Shown here: piece by piece, positions 9,101 through 19,772 of the stretch
How the letters are laid out: each line of letters begins with the position of its first letter
Position numbering within the stretch: the first letter of the stretch is position 1
Origin: Caballeronia megalochromosomata
GTDB taxonomy: Bacteria > Pseudomonadota > Gammaproteobacteria > Burkholderiales > Burkholderiaceae
Length of the DNA: 64,000 nt
Direction: 5' to 3'
Assembly (NCBI GenBank): GCA_001580565.1
Contig: LRBF01000233.1
Coordinates: forward strand, 1-64,000
The notes under the pieces: model-generated
Database searches by the model: none
Seen by the model: the letters and a program-made list of their open reading frames with translations, nothing else
Told to the model about the DNA's origin: nothing
Position numbers and translations under genes: made by a program

Positions 9101-9639
9101 GTCTCGCGGCGGCGCTCCTTGTACTTCGACACGCCCGCGGCTTCTTCGAGAAACACGCGCAGCTCTTCCGGCTTCGCCTCGATGATGCGCGCGATCATGC
9201 CCTGCCCGATGATCGCGTAGGCGCGCGGGCCGAGGCCCGTGCCGAGGAAAATGTCCTGAATGTCGCGGCGGCGCGCCGGCAGATTGTTGATGTAGTAACT
9301 GGAGGTGCCGTCGCGCGTCAACACGCGCTTCACGGCGATTTCGCCGTAGCTGCTCCACTGACCGGCGGCGCGGCCGTCGGCGTTATCGAAAATGAGTTCG
9401 ACGCTCGCCCGGCTGCCGGGCTTGCGCGCCGTCGATCCATTGAAGATCACGTCCTGCATCGATTCGCCGCGCAGCTCGGAGGCGCGCGATTCGCCGAGCA
9501 CCCAGCGCACGGCATCGATGATGTTGGACTTGCCACAGCCATTCGGTCCGACCACGCCGACGAGCTGGCCGGGGACCTGGAAATGCGTGGGATCGACGAA
9601 GGACTTGAAGCCAGCGAGTTTTATCGAGGTCAGACGCAC
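6124..9639 (-). CDS. smc: Chromosome segregation ATPase SMC
   Basis: SMC condensin compacts and segregates the chromosome with ScpA and ScpB. The 1171-residue protein has the N-terminal Walker A (GPNGCGKSNIIDAV, ~32-45), a coiled coil, a hinge near the middle (around residues 520-650), a second coiled coil, the signature LLSGGEKALTATALV and the Walker B/D-loop LLDEVDAPLDDAN. The start is GTG in front of RLTSIKLAGFKSFVDP, the usual SMC N-terminus; no strong ribosome binding site is visible. It lies 177 bp upstream of zipA. Having smc here implies the organism uses SMC-ScpAB, with or without MukBEF. Confidence 0.96.
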   Translation of the reverse strand: MRLTSIKLAGFKSFVDPTHFQVPGQLVGVVGPNGCGKSNIIDAVRWVLGESRASELRGESMQDVIFNGSTARKPGSRASVELIFDNADGRAAGQWSSYGEIAVKRVLTRDGTSSYYINNLPARRRDIQDIFLGTGLGPRAYAIIGQGMIARIIEAKPEELRVFLEEAAGVSKYKERRRETENRLHDTRENLTRVEDIVRELSNNLEKLEAQAVVATKYKELHAEGEEKQRLLWLLRKKEAGNEAERQQRAIREAQVELEAQTARLREVEAQLETLRVAHYGASDAMQGAQGALYEANAEVSRLEAEIRFIVESRNRVQAQIAALTAQREQWQVQAQKAHDEIDTATEALAEGEEKAAIAQENAAAKHDALPALEARWRDAQAQLNEERAGIARAEQALKLEAAHQRNADQQLQQLQQRQERLKSEAKGLDAPDEAHLEELRMQLAENEEILGEAQARLADAQETAPRLDAERRQAQDRVQKESAQIHQLEARLAALKQLQESVQTEGKIQPWLDKHELGALPRLWKKLHVETGWEAALESVLRERLAALEVSNLDWVKAFATDAPPAKLAFYSPPAAGKPVQTPDGLRPLLSLVRIDDPGLRAVLNEWLATTFIADDIAQALGARNQLPDGAAFVVKAGHIVTRVGVQLYAPDSEQSGMLARAQEIENLTKQVRAQALLSDEAKANAVRADAAHTQGSQTLADARAAAERATQRVHALQMDVLKLAQAHERYTQRNTQIGEELEEIAAQVEEQRALRAESEAAFERHDGEIAQLQARFEDNQLAFESLDEELTNARHALRELERAASDASFAVRGLAAKIDEYRRNIETAHDQSERIAGALEDARAELETINEQTAQTGLHDALEVRAAREESLHAARVELDDLTARLRQSDEQRLMAERSLQPLRDRINELQLKEQAARISGEQFVEQLQAAGVDEAELAEKLTPDMKPSYLQGEVTRLNNAINALGPVNMAALEELSAATERKHFLDAQSADLNNAIGTLEDAIQKIDQETRALLQGTFDEVNRHFGELFPRLFGGGQAKLIMTGDEILDAGVQVMAQPPGKKNSTIHLLSGGEKALTATALVFAMFQLNPAPFCLLDEVDAPLDDANTERFANLVRAMAAKTQFLFISHNKIAMEMAQQLIGVTMQEQGVSRIVAVDMEAAAGFAQNG

Positions 9640-9763
9640 GGCGATATCGCTGTTTTGAATTGATGACGGAGGATAGATGGCAGACGAGCCGCATGGCGGC
9701 GCGTCGATCGCATTCGGTCACGCAGCGCGACAACACATGCGTGTCCCGGCGAAGCGGACACCA

Positions 9764-10741
9764 TCATACCATCGCGCGAGTCGATTTCTTTTTGCTTTCC
9801 GGCGCATGTTCGGCGATGTCGAGCGCTTCGGGCGCGGGCGGCGAACGCTGTGCCCCCTGCCGATGCACCCACGCCGACAGCACGCACGCCACGACGATGC
9901 ACGCGCCGCCCGCCCACTCGCGCGGGCCGGGCACTTCGCCCGCGAAGAGCCACGACGACAGCGCGGTGACCACGAGCTCGAAGAGCATGATGATCGATGC
10001 GCGATTGGCCGGCACGCGCGCGAGCCCCACCTGCACGATCATGTTGTTGCCCGCGAGCACGACGCCCAGCCCGATCACGATCAAGGTCACGGCGGGCCAG
10101 AGCGCGGCGGCGGGCGGCGCGGGCATCGGCTCGAACAGCGTGACCACCGACGCGATCAGCGCCGCGCCGCCGAAGATCACCGCCGTGCGCATTTCGGGCT
10201 TCATCGCGGGCAGCGTGCGCGTGACCTTGACGACGAGCACGTTGCTCATCGCGAAGCCCATGCCGCCCATGAGACCCGCCCATTCCGCGAGATCGGCGGG
10301 CAGCGGCATGCCGAGTTCGGGCGACCAGAGCATCGTCACCGCGCCCGCCAGCGACAGCAGCGAGAGCGCCGCATCGGCGCGGGTCAGGCGTTCCTTGAGG
10401 ATGAAGTGCGCGAAGACGGCGGTCCAGGCGGGCGTCAGGTAGAAAAGCAGCAGCACGCGCATTACCTGACCGTGGATCGCGCCCCACACGAAACCGATAT
10501 TGGTCACGCCCGCCGCCACGCCGAGCGCGACGAGCAGCCAGTGCCAGGACAGCGTGCTGATCGAGCGGCGCTTCGCGAGCAGCACGAAGAGGCACGCGGC
10601 GGCGCTCGTCGTTGCACTGGCGGCCGTGCCGGAGAGGCCCATCGCGGCAAGCATGCGCATCGGGTACCAGACTAGGCCCCACACCGACGCGCCAAGCATG
10701 ATCGCGAGCGTCGGCCATGCATTGCGGAGGCTGCGGGTCAT
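9764..10741 (-). CDS. EamA/DMT-family inner membrane transporter
   Basis: A 325-residue protein with about ten hydrophobic helices arranged as two EamA repeats, typical of drug/metabolite exporters (RhaT/YdcZ superfamily). The second repeat contains VTLIVIGLGVVLAGNNMIVQVGLARVPANRAS, a common EamA pattern. The substrate cannot be read from the sequence; family members export amino acids or small metabolites. It is divergent from dapC. That leaves open a link to amino acid efflux, but this is inference only. The C-terminal ~35 residues are charged and cytoplasmic. Confidence 0.82.
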   Translation of the reverse strand: MTRSLRNAWPTLAIMLGASVWGLVWYPMRMLAAMGLSGTAASATTSAAACLFVLLAKRRSISTLSWHWLLVALGVAAGVTNIGFVWGAIHGQVMRVLLLFYLTPAWTAVFAHFILKERLTRADAALSLLSLAGAVTMLWSPELGMPLPADLAEWAGLMGGMGFAMSNVLVVKVTRTLPAMKPEMRTAVIFGGAALIASVVTLFEPMPAPPAAALWPAVTLIVIGLGVVLAGNNMIVQVGLARVPANRASIIMLFELVVTALSSWLFAGEVPGPREWAGGACIVVACVLSAWVHRQGAQRSPPAPEALDIAEHAPESKKKSTRAMV

Positions 10742-10811
10742 GCCGGCGCCCCATCTGTTCTTGTTACGGTCATTCGTACTGTCGTCCTTCGTGCCGCGCG
10801 CCGCTGTCCGC

Positions 10812-10838
10812 TTGTGGGTCGAGGCCGCGCGCTATAAT
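10812..10838 (+). promoter_or_regulatory. Candidate promoter of dapC
   Basis: A perfect TATAAT (10833-10838) has TTGTGG (10812-10817) 15 bp upstream. The spacing is short and the -35 weak, so the -10 carries most of the support. It would give a leader of about 90 nt before the dapC GTG. Confidence 0.45.
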
Positions 10839-10934
10839 CGTGAGTTCGTTTCGCGTCCGTTCGATGTCTCCCGATGCCGCCCTCGCAGGCTCTCTTTGCC
10901 TCGCGCGCATCGCTCACTGCTTACCGGTCACGCC

Positions 10935-12152
10935 GTGAATCCACTTCTCAAGAAACTTCAGCCCTATCCGTTCGAAAAGCTTCGCGTGCTCTTCAAGGGC
11001 ATCGAGCCGCGCGCAGGATTCACGCCGATCAGCTTCGGCATCGGTGAACCGAAGCACCCGACGCCGGCGCTGATCCGCGACGCGGTCATCGATTCGCTCG
11101 ACGGTCTCGCCTCGTACCCGGCGACGCTCGGGAGCGAACCGCTGCGCTCGGCGATCGCGGCGTGGGTCATGCAGCGCTACGGCCTCGAATCGATCGATGC
11201 GGCGACTGAAGTGCTGCCCGTGGCCGGCTCGCGAGAAGCGCTCTTCGCGCTCGCGCAGACCGTGATCGACAGCCGCACGACGGATAACGCCGAACCGCCC
11301 ATCGTACTCTGTCCGAACCCGTTCTATCAAATCTACGAAGGCGCGGCCTTGCTCGCGGGCGCGGAGCCGTATTTCGTCAACAGCGATCCGGCGCGCAACT
11401 TCGCGTGTGACTATTCCGCCGTGCCCGATCACATCTGGGCGCGCACGCAACTGCTCTACGTGTGTTCGCCGGGCAACCCGACGGGCGCCGTGCTCACGCT
11501 CGAGAACTGGCGCGAGCTGTTCGCGCTGTCGGACAGGCACGGCTTCGTGATCGCGTCGGACGAGTGCTACTCGGAAATCTATTTCGACGAAACCAATCCG
11601 CCGCTCGGCGGCCTCGAAGCCGCGCGTCTGCTCAATCGCGGCTTCGAGCGTCTCGTGATGCTGTCGAGCCTGTCGAAGCGCTCGAACGTGCCCGGCATGC
11701 GCTCGGGCTTCGTCGCGGGCGATGCGGCGGTCCTGAAGGATTTCCTGCTCTACCGCACGTATCATGGCGCGGCGCTCTCGACGGTGTTTCAGCGCGCGAG
11801 CGTCGTTGCGTGGCAGGATGAAACGCACGTGCGCGACAACCGGGCGAAGTATCTGAAAAAATTCCAGACGGTGACGCCGATGCTCGCCGAGGTGCTCGAC
11901 GTGCGCCTGCCCGACGCCGCGTTCTACCTCTGGGCGAACGTCGCGGGCACCGGGCTCACGGATACCGAGTTCGCGGCGCGCCTGTACGCCGACTATAATG
12001 TGACGGTTCTGCCGGGCTCTTTTCTCGCTCGCTCCGCGCACGGCACGAATCCCGGTGAAGGCTTCGTGCGCATCGCGCTCGTGGCCGAGACCGGGGAATG
12101 TGTCGAAGGGGCCCGCCGCATCGTCGAATTCTGCCGCTCGCTCAAGTCCTGA
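10935..12152 (+). CDS. dapC: Succinyldiaminopimelate aminotransferase DapC
   Basis: Converts N-succinyl-2-amino-6-ketopimelate to N-succinyl-LL-diaminopimelate in lysine and peptidoglycan synthesis, using PLP. The 405-residue product is a class I/II aminotransferase with SYPATLGSEPLR, the cofactor-binding CSPGNPTGAVLT, DECYSEIYFDE and the Schiff-base lysine in SSLSKRSNVPGMRSGF. I chose the GTG at 10935 because VNPLLKKLQPYPFEKL matches the usual family start; the open frame continues upstream without homology. dapD follows 46 bp downstream. Confidence 0.93.
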   Translation: MNPLLKKLQPYPFEKLRVLFKGIEPRAGFTPISFGIGEPKHPTPALIRDAVIDSLDGLASYPATLGSEPLRSAIAAWVMQRYGLESIDAATEVLPVAGSREALFALAQTVIDSRTTDNAEPPIVLCPNPFYQIYEGAALLAGAEPYFVNSDPARNFACDYSAVPDHIWARTQLLYVCSPGNPTGAVLTLENWRELFALSDRHGFVIASDECYSEIYFDETNPPLGGLEAARLLNRGFERLVMLSSLSKRSNVPGMRSGFVAGDAAVLKDFLLYRTYHGAALSTVFQRASVVAWQDETHVRDNRAKYLKKFQTVTPMLAEVLDVRLPDAAFYLWANVAGTGLTDTEFAARLYADYNVTVLPGSFLARSAHGTNPGEGFVRIALVAETGECVEGARRIVEFCRSLKS

Positions 12153-12198
12153 CGTACCTTGAGCGTCGCCGGTTCAATCCTCCATCCTTGATACCACT

Positions 12199-13026
12199 AT
12201 GTCGCAACAACTTCAGAGCATCATCGATACCGCCTGGGAAAACCGCGCCGAGCTGTCGCCCAAGGCCGCGCCCGCCGAAGTCCGCGAAGCCGTCGCGCAC
12301 GCCATCGAGCAGCTCGACAAAGGTCAGATGCGCGTCGCCGAAAAGCGCGACGGCGAATGGATCGTGAATCAGTGGCTCAAGAAGGCCGTGCTGCTGTCGT
12401 TCCGACTGGAAGACAATGCGCCGATGCCCGCTGGCGGCTACTCGCAGTTCTACGACAAGGTGCCCTCGAAATTCGCCAATTACACCGCTGAGGACTTCGC
12501 GGCGGGCGGCTTTCGCGTGGTGCCGCCGGCCATCGCGCGCCGCGGCTCGTTCATCGCGAAGAACGTCGTGCTGATGCCGTCGTACACCAACATCGGCGCG
12601 TATGTCGACGAAGGCACGATGGTGGATACCTGGGCCACCGTTGGCTCGTGCGCGCAGATCGGCAAGAACGTGCATCTGTCGGGCGGCGTGGGTATCGGCG
12701 GCGTGCTGGAGCCGTTGCAGGCGAATCCGGTCATCATCGAGGACAACTGCTTCATCGGCGCGCGTTCGGAAGTCGTGGAAGGCGTGATCGTCGAAGAGAA
12801 TTCCGTCATTTCGATGGGCGTGTATCTCGGCCAGAGCACCAAGATCTACGACCGCGAAACCGGCGAGGTCAGCTATGGCCGCATTCCGGCGGGCTCGGTG
12901 GTCGTCGCGGGCAATCTGCCCTCGAAGGACGGCTCGCACAGCCTGTACTGTGCCGTGATCGTCAAGAAGGTCGATGCCAAGACGCGCGCGAAGGTCGGCC
13001 TGAACGAACTGCTGCGAGGCGACTGA
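12199..13026 (+). CDS. dapD: Tetrahydrodipicolinate N-succinyltransferase DapD
   Basis: Adds succinyl from succinyl-CoA to tetrahydrodipicolinate, committing the lysine pathway to the succinylase branch. The length of 275 residues is standard. After a helical N-terminal domain comes a left-handed beta helix of hexapeptide repeats (from VVLMPSYTNIGAYVDEG to DNCFIGARSEVVEGVIVEENSVISMGVYLGQSTKI). The segment GSCAQIGKNVHLSGGVGIGGVLEP is characteristic of DapD. It lies between dapC and an ArsC-like gene that starts 2 bp after its stop, so all belong to one operon. Confidence 0.96.
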   Translation: MSQQLQSIIDTAWENRAELSPKAAPAEVREAVAHAIEQLDKGQMRVAEKRDGEWIVNQWLKKAVLLSFRLEDNAPMPAGGYSQFYDKVPSKFANYTAEDFAAGGFRVVPPAIARRGSFIAKNVVLMPSYTNIGAYVDEGTMVDTWATVGSCAQIGKNVHLSGGVGIGGVLEPLQANPVIIEDNCFIGARSEVVEGVIVEENSVISMGVYLGQSTKIYDRETGEVSYGRIPAGSVVVAGNLPSKDGSHSLYCAVIVKKVDAKTRAKVGLNELLRGD

Positions 13027-13028
13027 TC

Positions 13029-13388
13029 GTGGCCAAGACGACCGTCGTCTACGGCATTCCGAACTGCGACACCGTGAAAAAAGCGCGCGTGTGGCTGGAA
13101 GAGCACGGCGTGCCGTTCGAGTTCCACGACTTCAAGAAGGCTGGCGTGTCCAACGCGCTGATTCAGGACTGGCTGAAAGACGTGCCGCTCGAGCAGCTCA
13201 TCAACAAGCGCGGCACGACGTGGCGCGGCCTGTCCGACGTGCACAAGGCCGAAGCCGACACGACCGGCGGCGCGATCGCGCTGATGATCCACAAGCCGTC
13301 GATCATCAAGCGGCCGGTCGTCGTGGTGAACGGGCGCGTGAAAACGCTCGGATTTTCCGCCGAGCAGTACGAAACGCTCTTCGCCTGA
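13029..13388 (+). CDS. ArsC/Spx-family protein (YffB type) in the dap operon
   Basis: A 119-residue thioredoxin-fold protein starting at GTG: VYGIPNCDTVKKARVWLEEHGV carries the single N-terminal Cys where ArsC has its active site, and RGTTWRGL and KPSIIKRPVVVVNGR match the family. YffB-like proteins have glutathione-dependent activity suggested but no settled role, and arsenate reduction should not be assumed. It begins 2 bp after dapD and precedes a terminator, so it is the last gene of dapC-dapD. The same position in related genomes is common as far as I recall. Confidence 0.88.
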   Translation: MAKTTVVYGIPNCDTVKKARVWLEEHGVPFEFHDFKKAGVSNALIQDWLKDVPLEQLINKRGTTWRGLSDVHKAEADTTGGAIALMIHKPSIIKRPVVVVNGRVKTLGFSAEQYETLFA

Positions 13389-13438
13389 AGTGAACGCGAT
13401 GACTGTGAACTCGACGGTCATCGCAGAAACGCCACGAG

Positions 13439-13465
13439 TGCCGGCCTGCGCGCCGGCATTTTTTT
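13439..13465 (+). terminator. Terminator between the ArsC-like gene and dapE
   Basis: The stem TGCCGGC/GCCGGCA with a 6-nt loop is followed by TTTTTTT. A second small dyad (GATGAC/GTCATC, 13398-13422) precedes it. dapE starts only 23 bp downstream, so dapE expression needs read-through or a promoter overlapping this site. Confidence 0.8.
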
Positions 13466-13487
13466 ATCGCATCGAATCTTAACGACC

Positions 13488-14624
13488 ATGTCCGGCACCC
13501 TTTCCCTCACCGAAGCGCTGATCGAACGCGCATCCGTCACGCCCGACGACCAGGCTTGTCAGGCGCTCATGATCGAGCGGCTCGCGGCGATCGGCTTCGA
13601 TTGCCAGACGATCGAATCGGGCGGCGTCACCAATCTGTGGGCCGTAAAGCGCGGCACGGACGCTGCGGCCAAGTTGCTCGCGTTCGCCGGCCACACCGAT
13701 GTCGTGCCGACCGGTCCGCTCGAACAATGGACGTCGCCGCCCTTCACGCCTACTCATCGCGACGGCAAGCTCTTCGGTCGCGGCGCGGCGGACATGAAAG
13801 CGTCGCTCGCGGCGTTCGTCGTGGCGAGCGAAGAGTTCGTCGCGAAGCACCCGGAGCATCGCGGCACGCTCGCGTTTCTCATCACGAGCGATGAAGAAGG
13901 CCCCGCGACCGACGGCACGATCAAGGTCGTCGAAGCGTTGAAGGCGCGCGGCACGCGGCTCGACTATTGCATCGTCGGCGAGCCGACCTCGAACGCCACG
14001 CTCGGCGACATGGTCAAGAACGGCCGGCGCGGCTCGATGACGGGCAAGCTCGTCGTCAAGGGCGTGCAGGGGCATATCGCGTATCCGCATCTCGCGAAGA
14101 ATCCGGTGCATCTGCTCGCGCCGGCGCTGGCCGAACTCGTCGCCGAGCGCTGGGACGACGGCAACGAATACTTCCCGCCGACGACCTGGCAAGTGTCGAA
14201 CCTGCACTCCGGCACCGGCGCGACCAACATCATTCCCGGCCACGCCGATCTGATGTTCAACTTCCGCTTCTCGACCGCGAGCACGGTCGAGAGCCTGCAG
14301 AGCCGCGTGCACGCGATTCTCGACAAACACGGGCTCGACTACGACCTGAAGTGGATCGTGAGCGGCCTGCCCTTTCTGACGCCACGCGGCGCGCTGTCGG
14401 ATGCGCTCGAAAAAGCCATCGCCGATGAAACCGGCGTGCGCACCGAACTGTCTACCACGGGAGGCACCTCCGATGGACGCTTCATCGCGCAGATCTGCGA
14501 TCAGGTCGTGGAGTTCGGTCCGCCCAACGGCACGATCCACAAGATCGACGAGCATGTCGAAGTGCGCTTCATCGAGCCGCTGAAAAACGTGTATCGCCGC
14601 GTGCTCGAAGCACTGATCGCCTGA
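13488..14624 (+). CDS. dapE: Succinyl-diaminopimelate desuccinylase DapE
   Basis: Hydrolyses N-succinyl-LL-diaminopimelate to LL-diaminopimelate and succinate. The protein is an M20-family dinuclear zinc hydrolase of 378 residues. Visible metal and catalytic motifs are FAGHTDVVPTGP, GRGAADMKASLAAF, TSDEEGPATDGT (general-base Glu) and the C-terminal FGPPNGTIHKIDEHV. The dimerisation lobe lies at about 180-290. The length fits the family. It completes the dapC-dapD-dapE set gathered in this 3.7-kb stretch. Confidence 0.96.
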   Translation: MSGTLSLTEALIERASVTPDDQACQALMIERLAAIGFDCQTIESGGVTNLWAVKRGTDAAAKLLAFAGHTDVVPTGPLEQWTSPPFTPTHRDGKLFGRGAADMKASLAAFVVASEEFVAKHPEHRGTLAFLITSDEEGPATDGTIKVVEALKARGTRLDYCIVGEPTSNATLGDMVKNGRRGSMTGKLVVKGVQGHIAYPHLAKNPVHLLAPALAELVAERWDDGNEYFPPTTWQVSNLHSGTGATNIIPGHADLMFNFRFSTASTVESLQSRVHAILDKHGLDYDLKWIVSGLPFLTPRGALSDALEKAIADETGVRTELSTTGGTSDGRFIAQICDQVVEFGPPNGTIHKIDEHVEVRFIEPLKNVYRRVLEALIA

Positions 14625-14654
14625 ATTCAATCTCACAATAAAAAGGAGCCTTCG

Positions 14655-15539
14655 ATGGCGCTGCCCTTCACCACCGTGCGCGACCTGCTGCGCTTCGGCG
14701 TCTCGCGTTTCACCGAAGCGGGCCTGTCGTTCGGCCACGGCTCGGCCAATGCCTACGACGAAGCCGCCTATCTGATCCTGCATACGCTGCATCTGCCGCT
14801 CGACACGCTCGACCCGTTCCTCGACGCGCGCCTGCTCGACGACGAAATCGACGCCGTCATGAAAGTGATCGAGCGCCGCGCGAAGGAGCGCATTCCCGCC
14901 GCGTACATCACGCAGGAAGCCTGGATGCACGGCCGCCGCTTCTATGTCGACGAGCGCGTGATCGTGCCGCGCTCGTTCATCGGCGAGCTGCTGCAGGACG
15001 GCTTGCAGCCGTATGTCGCCGATCCGGATCAGGTCACCCGCGTGCTCGAACTGTGCACCGGCTCGGGCTGTCTCGCGATTCTCGCGGCAGAGGCTTTCGA
15101 GAACGCCGAGGTCGACGCCGTCGACATCTCCGCCGACGCGCTCGCGGTCGCGCGCCGCAATGTCGACGACTACCGGCTCGACGAGCGCGTGCGCCTCTAC
15201 GAAGGCGATCTGTACGCGCCGCTGCCGTCCGAGCGCTACGAGGTGATCATCACCAACCCGCCGTATGTCAACGCCCAGGCGATGCAGGCGCTGCCGGAAG
15301 AGTACCGGCACGAGCCCGAGCTCGCGCTCGCGGGCGGCGCGGACGGCATGGACGTGGTGCGGCGCATCGTGCGCGACGCGCGCAAGTGGCTGACCGAGGA
15401 CGGCGTGCTCGTGGTCGAGATCGGCAACGAGCGGCCGAATGTGGAAGCCGCGCTGGGCGGCCTCGATCTCGTCTGGCTCTCGACGAGCGCCGGCGACGAC
15501 AACGTGTTCCTGATCCAGGCCGCCGATCTTCCGGAGTGA
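14655..15539 (+). CDS. prmB: Ribosomal protein L3 N5-glutamine methyltransferase PrmB
   Basis: Methylates a glutamine of ribosomal protein L3 using S-adenosylmethionine. The 294-residue protein shows the SAM motif LELCTGSGCLAILAAEAF (~132-149), the acidic VDAVDISADAL and the catalytic NPPYVNAQAM shared by PrmA/B/C and HemK glutamine methyltransferases. The longer, distinct N-terminal domain separates PrmB from PrmC (HemK). A good ribosome binding site (AAGGAG) stands 9 nt before the ATG. It is co-directional with dapE, 30 bp apart. Confidence 0.93.
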   Translation: MALPFTTVRDLLRFGVSRFTEAGLSFGHGSANAYDEAAYLILHTLHLPLDTLDPFLDARLLDDEIDAVMKVIERRAKERIPAAYITQEAWMHGRRFYVDERVIVPRSFIGELLQDGLQPYVADPDQVTRVLELCTGSGCLAILAAEAFENAEVDAVDISADALAVARRNVDDYRLDERVRLYEGDLYAPLPSERYEVIITNPPYVNAQAMQALPEEYRHEPELALAGGADGMDVVRRIVRDARKWLTEDGVLVVEIGNERPNVEAALGGLDLVWLSTSAGDDNVFLIQAADLPE

Positions 15540-15662
15540 CGCTTCAGCCCGGGCGATCGTGGCGGCGATGCACGTGCCGCGACGATCGCTAACACTTCGC
15601 GCGAAAGGGTTGGGTAAGATGGCGCATCGCCATTAGCCAAGCGCTCGCTCCCTCTCGCGCCT

Positions 15663-17153
15663 ATGCAAGCATCCGACTGGCTACACCTCGGCACGCTCGT
15701 GATGGCCGCGCACGTGCTCGGCGTGATCGCCGCGATCCACGCCGTCATCAACACACGCACGTCGCAAGGCGCGGTGGCGTGGGCGGTGTCGCTCGTGGCG
15801 ATGCCCTACTTCACGCTGATTCCCTATCTCTTCCTCGGCCGCAGCAAGTTCGCGGGCTATATCGACGAGCGGCGGCTGGAAATCGAAATCCTGCGCAGCC
15901 GCTCGAAGCCCGCCGAATGGGACTCGGGCGCGCGCAGCGACGCGCCCGAAGCCGCCGCGCTCGTCGATGCCGCCGGCGTGCGCGGCGAGCTCGCGCCGGG
16001 ACCGGCCGCCTACCTCGGCAATCCGACGATCCGCACGTTGCAGCGCCTCTCCGGCATGCCGTTTCTGCGCGGCAACTCGGCGCGCGTGCTCATCAACGGC
16101 GACGCCACCTTCAACGCGATCCTCGAAGCCATCGCGGCGGCCGAACACTATGTGGTCGTGCAGTTTTTCATCGTGCGCGCCGACGAACTCGGCCACAAGC
16201 TCAAGGACGCGCTCATCGAAAAAGCCCAAGCTGGCGTGCGCGTGTACTTTCTTTACGACAGCATCGGCAGCTTCGACCTGCCGCATCGCTACGTCAACGC
16301 GCTGCGCGCGGGCGGCGTCGAGGCGCATCCGTTCGCCGCAACGCGCAAGTTCGTGCACCGCTTTCAGATCAACTTCCGCAATCATCGGAAGATCGTCGTG
16401 GTGGACGGAAAATGCGCGTTCGTCGGCGGGCATAACGTGGGCGTCGAGTATCTCGGCGGCAATCCGCGGCTCTCGCCGTGGCGCGACACGCACGTGGAAG
16501 TGCGCGGGCCGGCCGTCGCGAGCATCCAGTTCGTCTTCACCGAAGACTGGTACTGGGCCACGCAGCGTCTGCCCGAACTCGGTCCCGCGCCGCATTCGGA
16601 CGAGAACATGCACTGCATGGTGCTTTCGAGCGGCCCCGCCGACAAACAGGAAACCTGCTCGCTCTTTTTCGTCGAGGCGATCAACGCGGCGCGCGAGCGC
16701 ATCTGGATCACCTCGCCCTATCTGATTCCCGACGAAGCGGTGTTCTCGGCGCTCAGGCTCGCCGTGATGCGCGGCGTGGACGTGCGCATCCTGATTCCGA
16801 GCCGGCGCGATCATCGCGTGGTCTTCGCCGCGTCGCGGCTGTATGCCTACGATCTCGTGCAGGCGGGCGTGCGCATCTTCCGCTACCAGCCGGGTTTTCT
16901 GCATCAGAAGGTCGTGCTCGTCGACGATATCGCCGCGTCGATCGGCAGCGCGAATCTCGATAACCGTTCGTTTCGGCTGAACTTCGAGATCACGGTGCTG
17001 ACGGTCGATCGCGTGTTCGCGGGTCAGGTCGAATCGATGCTGCTCGCGGACTTCGCGCTTTCTCTGGAGATCGACAGCGACGACTATCGCGGCAAGGCGT
17101 TCTGGCGGCGCATGGCGATGCACGTCGCGCGGCTGTTCGCGCCGATCCTCTGA
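15663..17153 (+). CDS. cls: Cardiolipin synthase (phospholipase D family)
   Basis: Condenses two phosphatidylglycerol molecules to cardiolipin at the inner membrane. The 496-residue protein has two N-terminal membrane helices (about 12-30 and 40-58), then two HKD catalytic motifs: HRKIVVVDG near residue 240 and HQKVVLVDDIAASIGSAN near residue 418. The helix-helix-HKD-HKD layout and length match bacterial ClsA rather than ClsB. The upstream gap (15540-15662) holds an imperfect GC-rich stem-loop at about 15551-15589. Its stop lies 13 bp from the convergent gpx stop. Confidence 0.9.
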   Translation: MQASDWLHLGTLVMAAHVLGVIAAIHAVINTRTSQGAVAWAVSLVAMPYFTLIPYLFLGRSKFAGYIDERRLEIEILRSRSKPAEWDSGARSDAPEAAALVDAAGVRGELAPGPAAYLGNPTIRTLQRLSGMPFLRGNSARVLINGDATFNAILEAIAAAEHYVVVQFFIVRADELGHKLKDALIEKAQAGVRVYFLYDSIGSFDLPHRYVNALRAGGVEAHPFAATRKFVHRFQINFRNHRKIVVVDGKCAFVGGHNVGVEYLGGNPRLSPWRDTHVEVRGPAVASIQFVFTEDWYWATQRLPELGPAPHSDENMHCMVLSSGPADKQETCSLFFVEAINAARERIWITSPYLIPDEAVFSALRLAVMRGVDVRILIPSRRDHRVVFAASRLYAYDLVQAGVRIFRYQPGFLHQKVVLVDDIAASIGSANLDNRSFRLNFEITVLTVDRVFAGQVESMLLADFALSLEIDSDDYRGKAFWRRMAMHVARLFAPIL

Positions 17154-17166
17154 CCGCGCGCGCGCT

Positions 17167-17658
17167 TCAAAGCAGCTTTTCGATGTCGCCGGTGATCGAC
17201 TCGGGTTTCGTCTGCGGCGCGTAGCGCTTGATGACCTTGCCGTTGCGATCGACGAGGAACTTCGTGAAATTCCATTTGATCGCCTCGATGCCGAGCAGGC
17301 CCGGCTCCTTGTCCTTCAGATACTTGTAGAGCGGATGCGCGTTCGAGCCGTTCACCTCGATCTTGGCGAACATCGGAAACGTGACGCCGTAGTTCTTCTC
17401 GCAGAAGGCGCCGATCTCCCCGGCGTCGCCCGGTTCCTGCTTGCCGAACTGATTGCACGGGAAGCCGAGCACCTCGAAACCGCGCCCCGCGAATTGCTCG
17501 TAGACCTCCTGCAATCCCTTGTACTGCGGCGTGAAACCGCATTCGCTCGCCGTGTTCACGATGAGCAGCACCTTGTCGCGGTAAGTGTCGAGACTGACGG
17601 TGGCGCCGTCGAGTGCTTCGGCCGAGAAGCGGTAGATGCCGTCGGTGGCTGCGCTCAT
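17167..17658 (-). CDS. Glutathione peroxidase
   Basis: Reduces hydrogen or lipid peroxides using glutathione or thioredoxin. The 163-residue form starts at the ATG at 17658; an open frame 19 codons longer lacks family similarity. The catalytic residues are in place: peroxidatic Cys40 in VNTASECGFTPQ, the Gln in FPCNQFGKQEPG and the Trp/Asn in KWNFTKFLVD. A Cys replaces the selenocysteine of mammalian enzymes. The protein appears cytoplasmic, with no signal peptide. Confidence 0.92.
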   Translation of the reverse strand: MSAATDGIYRFSAEALDGATVSLDTYRDKVLLIVNTASECGFTPQYKGLQEVYEQFAGRGFEVLGFPCNQFGKQEPGDAGEIGAFCEKNYGVTFPMFAKIEVNGSNAHPLYKYLKDKEPGLLGIEAIKWNFTKFLVDRNGKVIKRYAPQTKPESITGDIEKLL

Positions 17659-17816
17659 GGCGTGCTCCGCGAAATGAAGTCGGTGAATGATAGGCGATGC
17701 TAACCCGACGCGCATTTGTCCGCCATTGGCCGAACGGCCGACCCCTGCCCCTTGGGCGGTCCAGTCTAAAATAGCGCTTTCCCTCTAAGCCGCGCCCTTT
17801 TCGCCGCCATTCCGAC

Positions 17817-19757
<1,941 letters not shown>

Positions 19758-19772
19758 CCGGAGGTCTACCAC

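Noticed and set aside
6214..9663. Very long open frame antisense to smc (and similar ones antisense to ligA, pcaB-pcaF and pheT)
   Set aside because: High GC removes stop codons from the antisense frames. These translations are Arg/His/Leu-rich with no domains, while the opposite strand encodes well-known proteins.
13029..13388. Arsenate reductase as a resistance gene
   Set aside because: It is the YffB/Spx-like branch inside the dap operon, without arsR or arsB nearby, so a resistance role is not supported.
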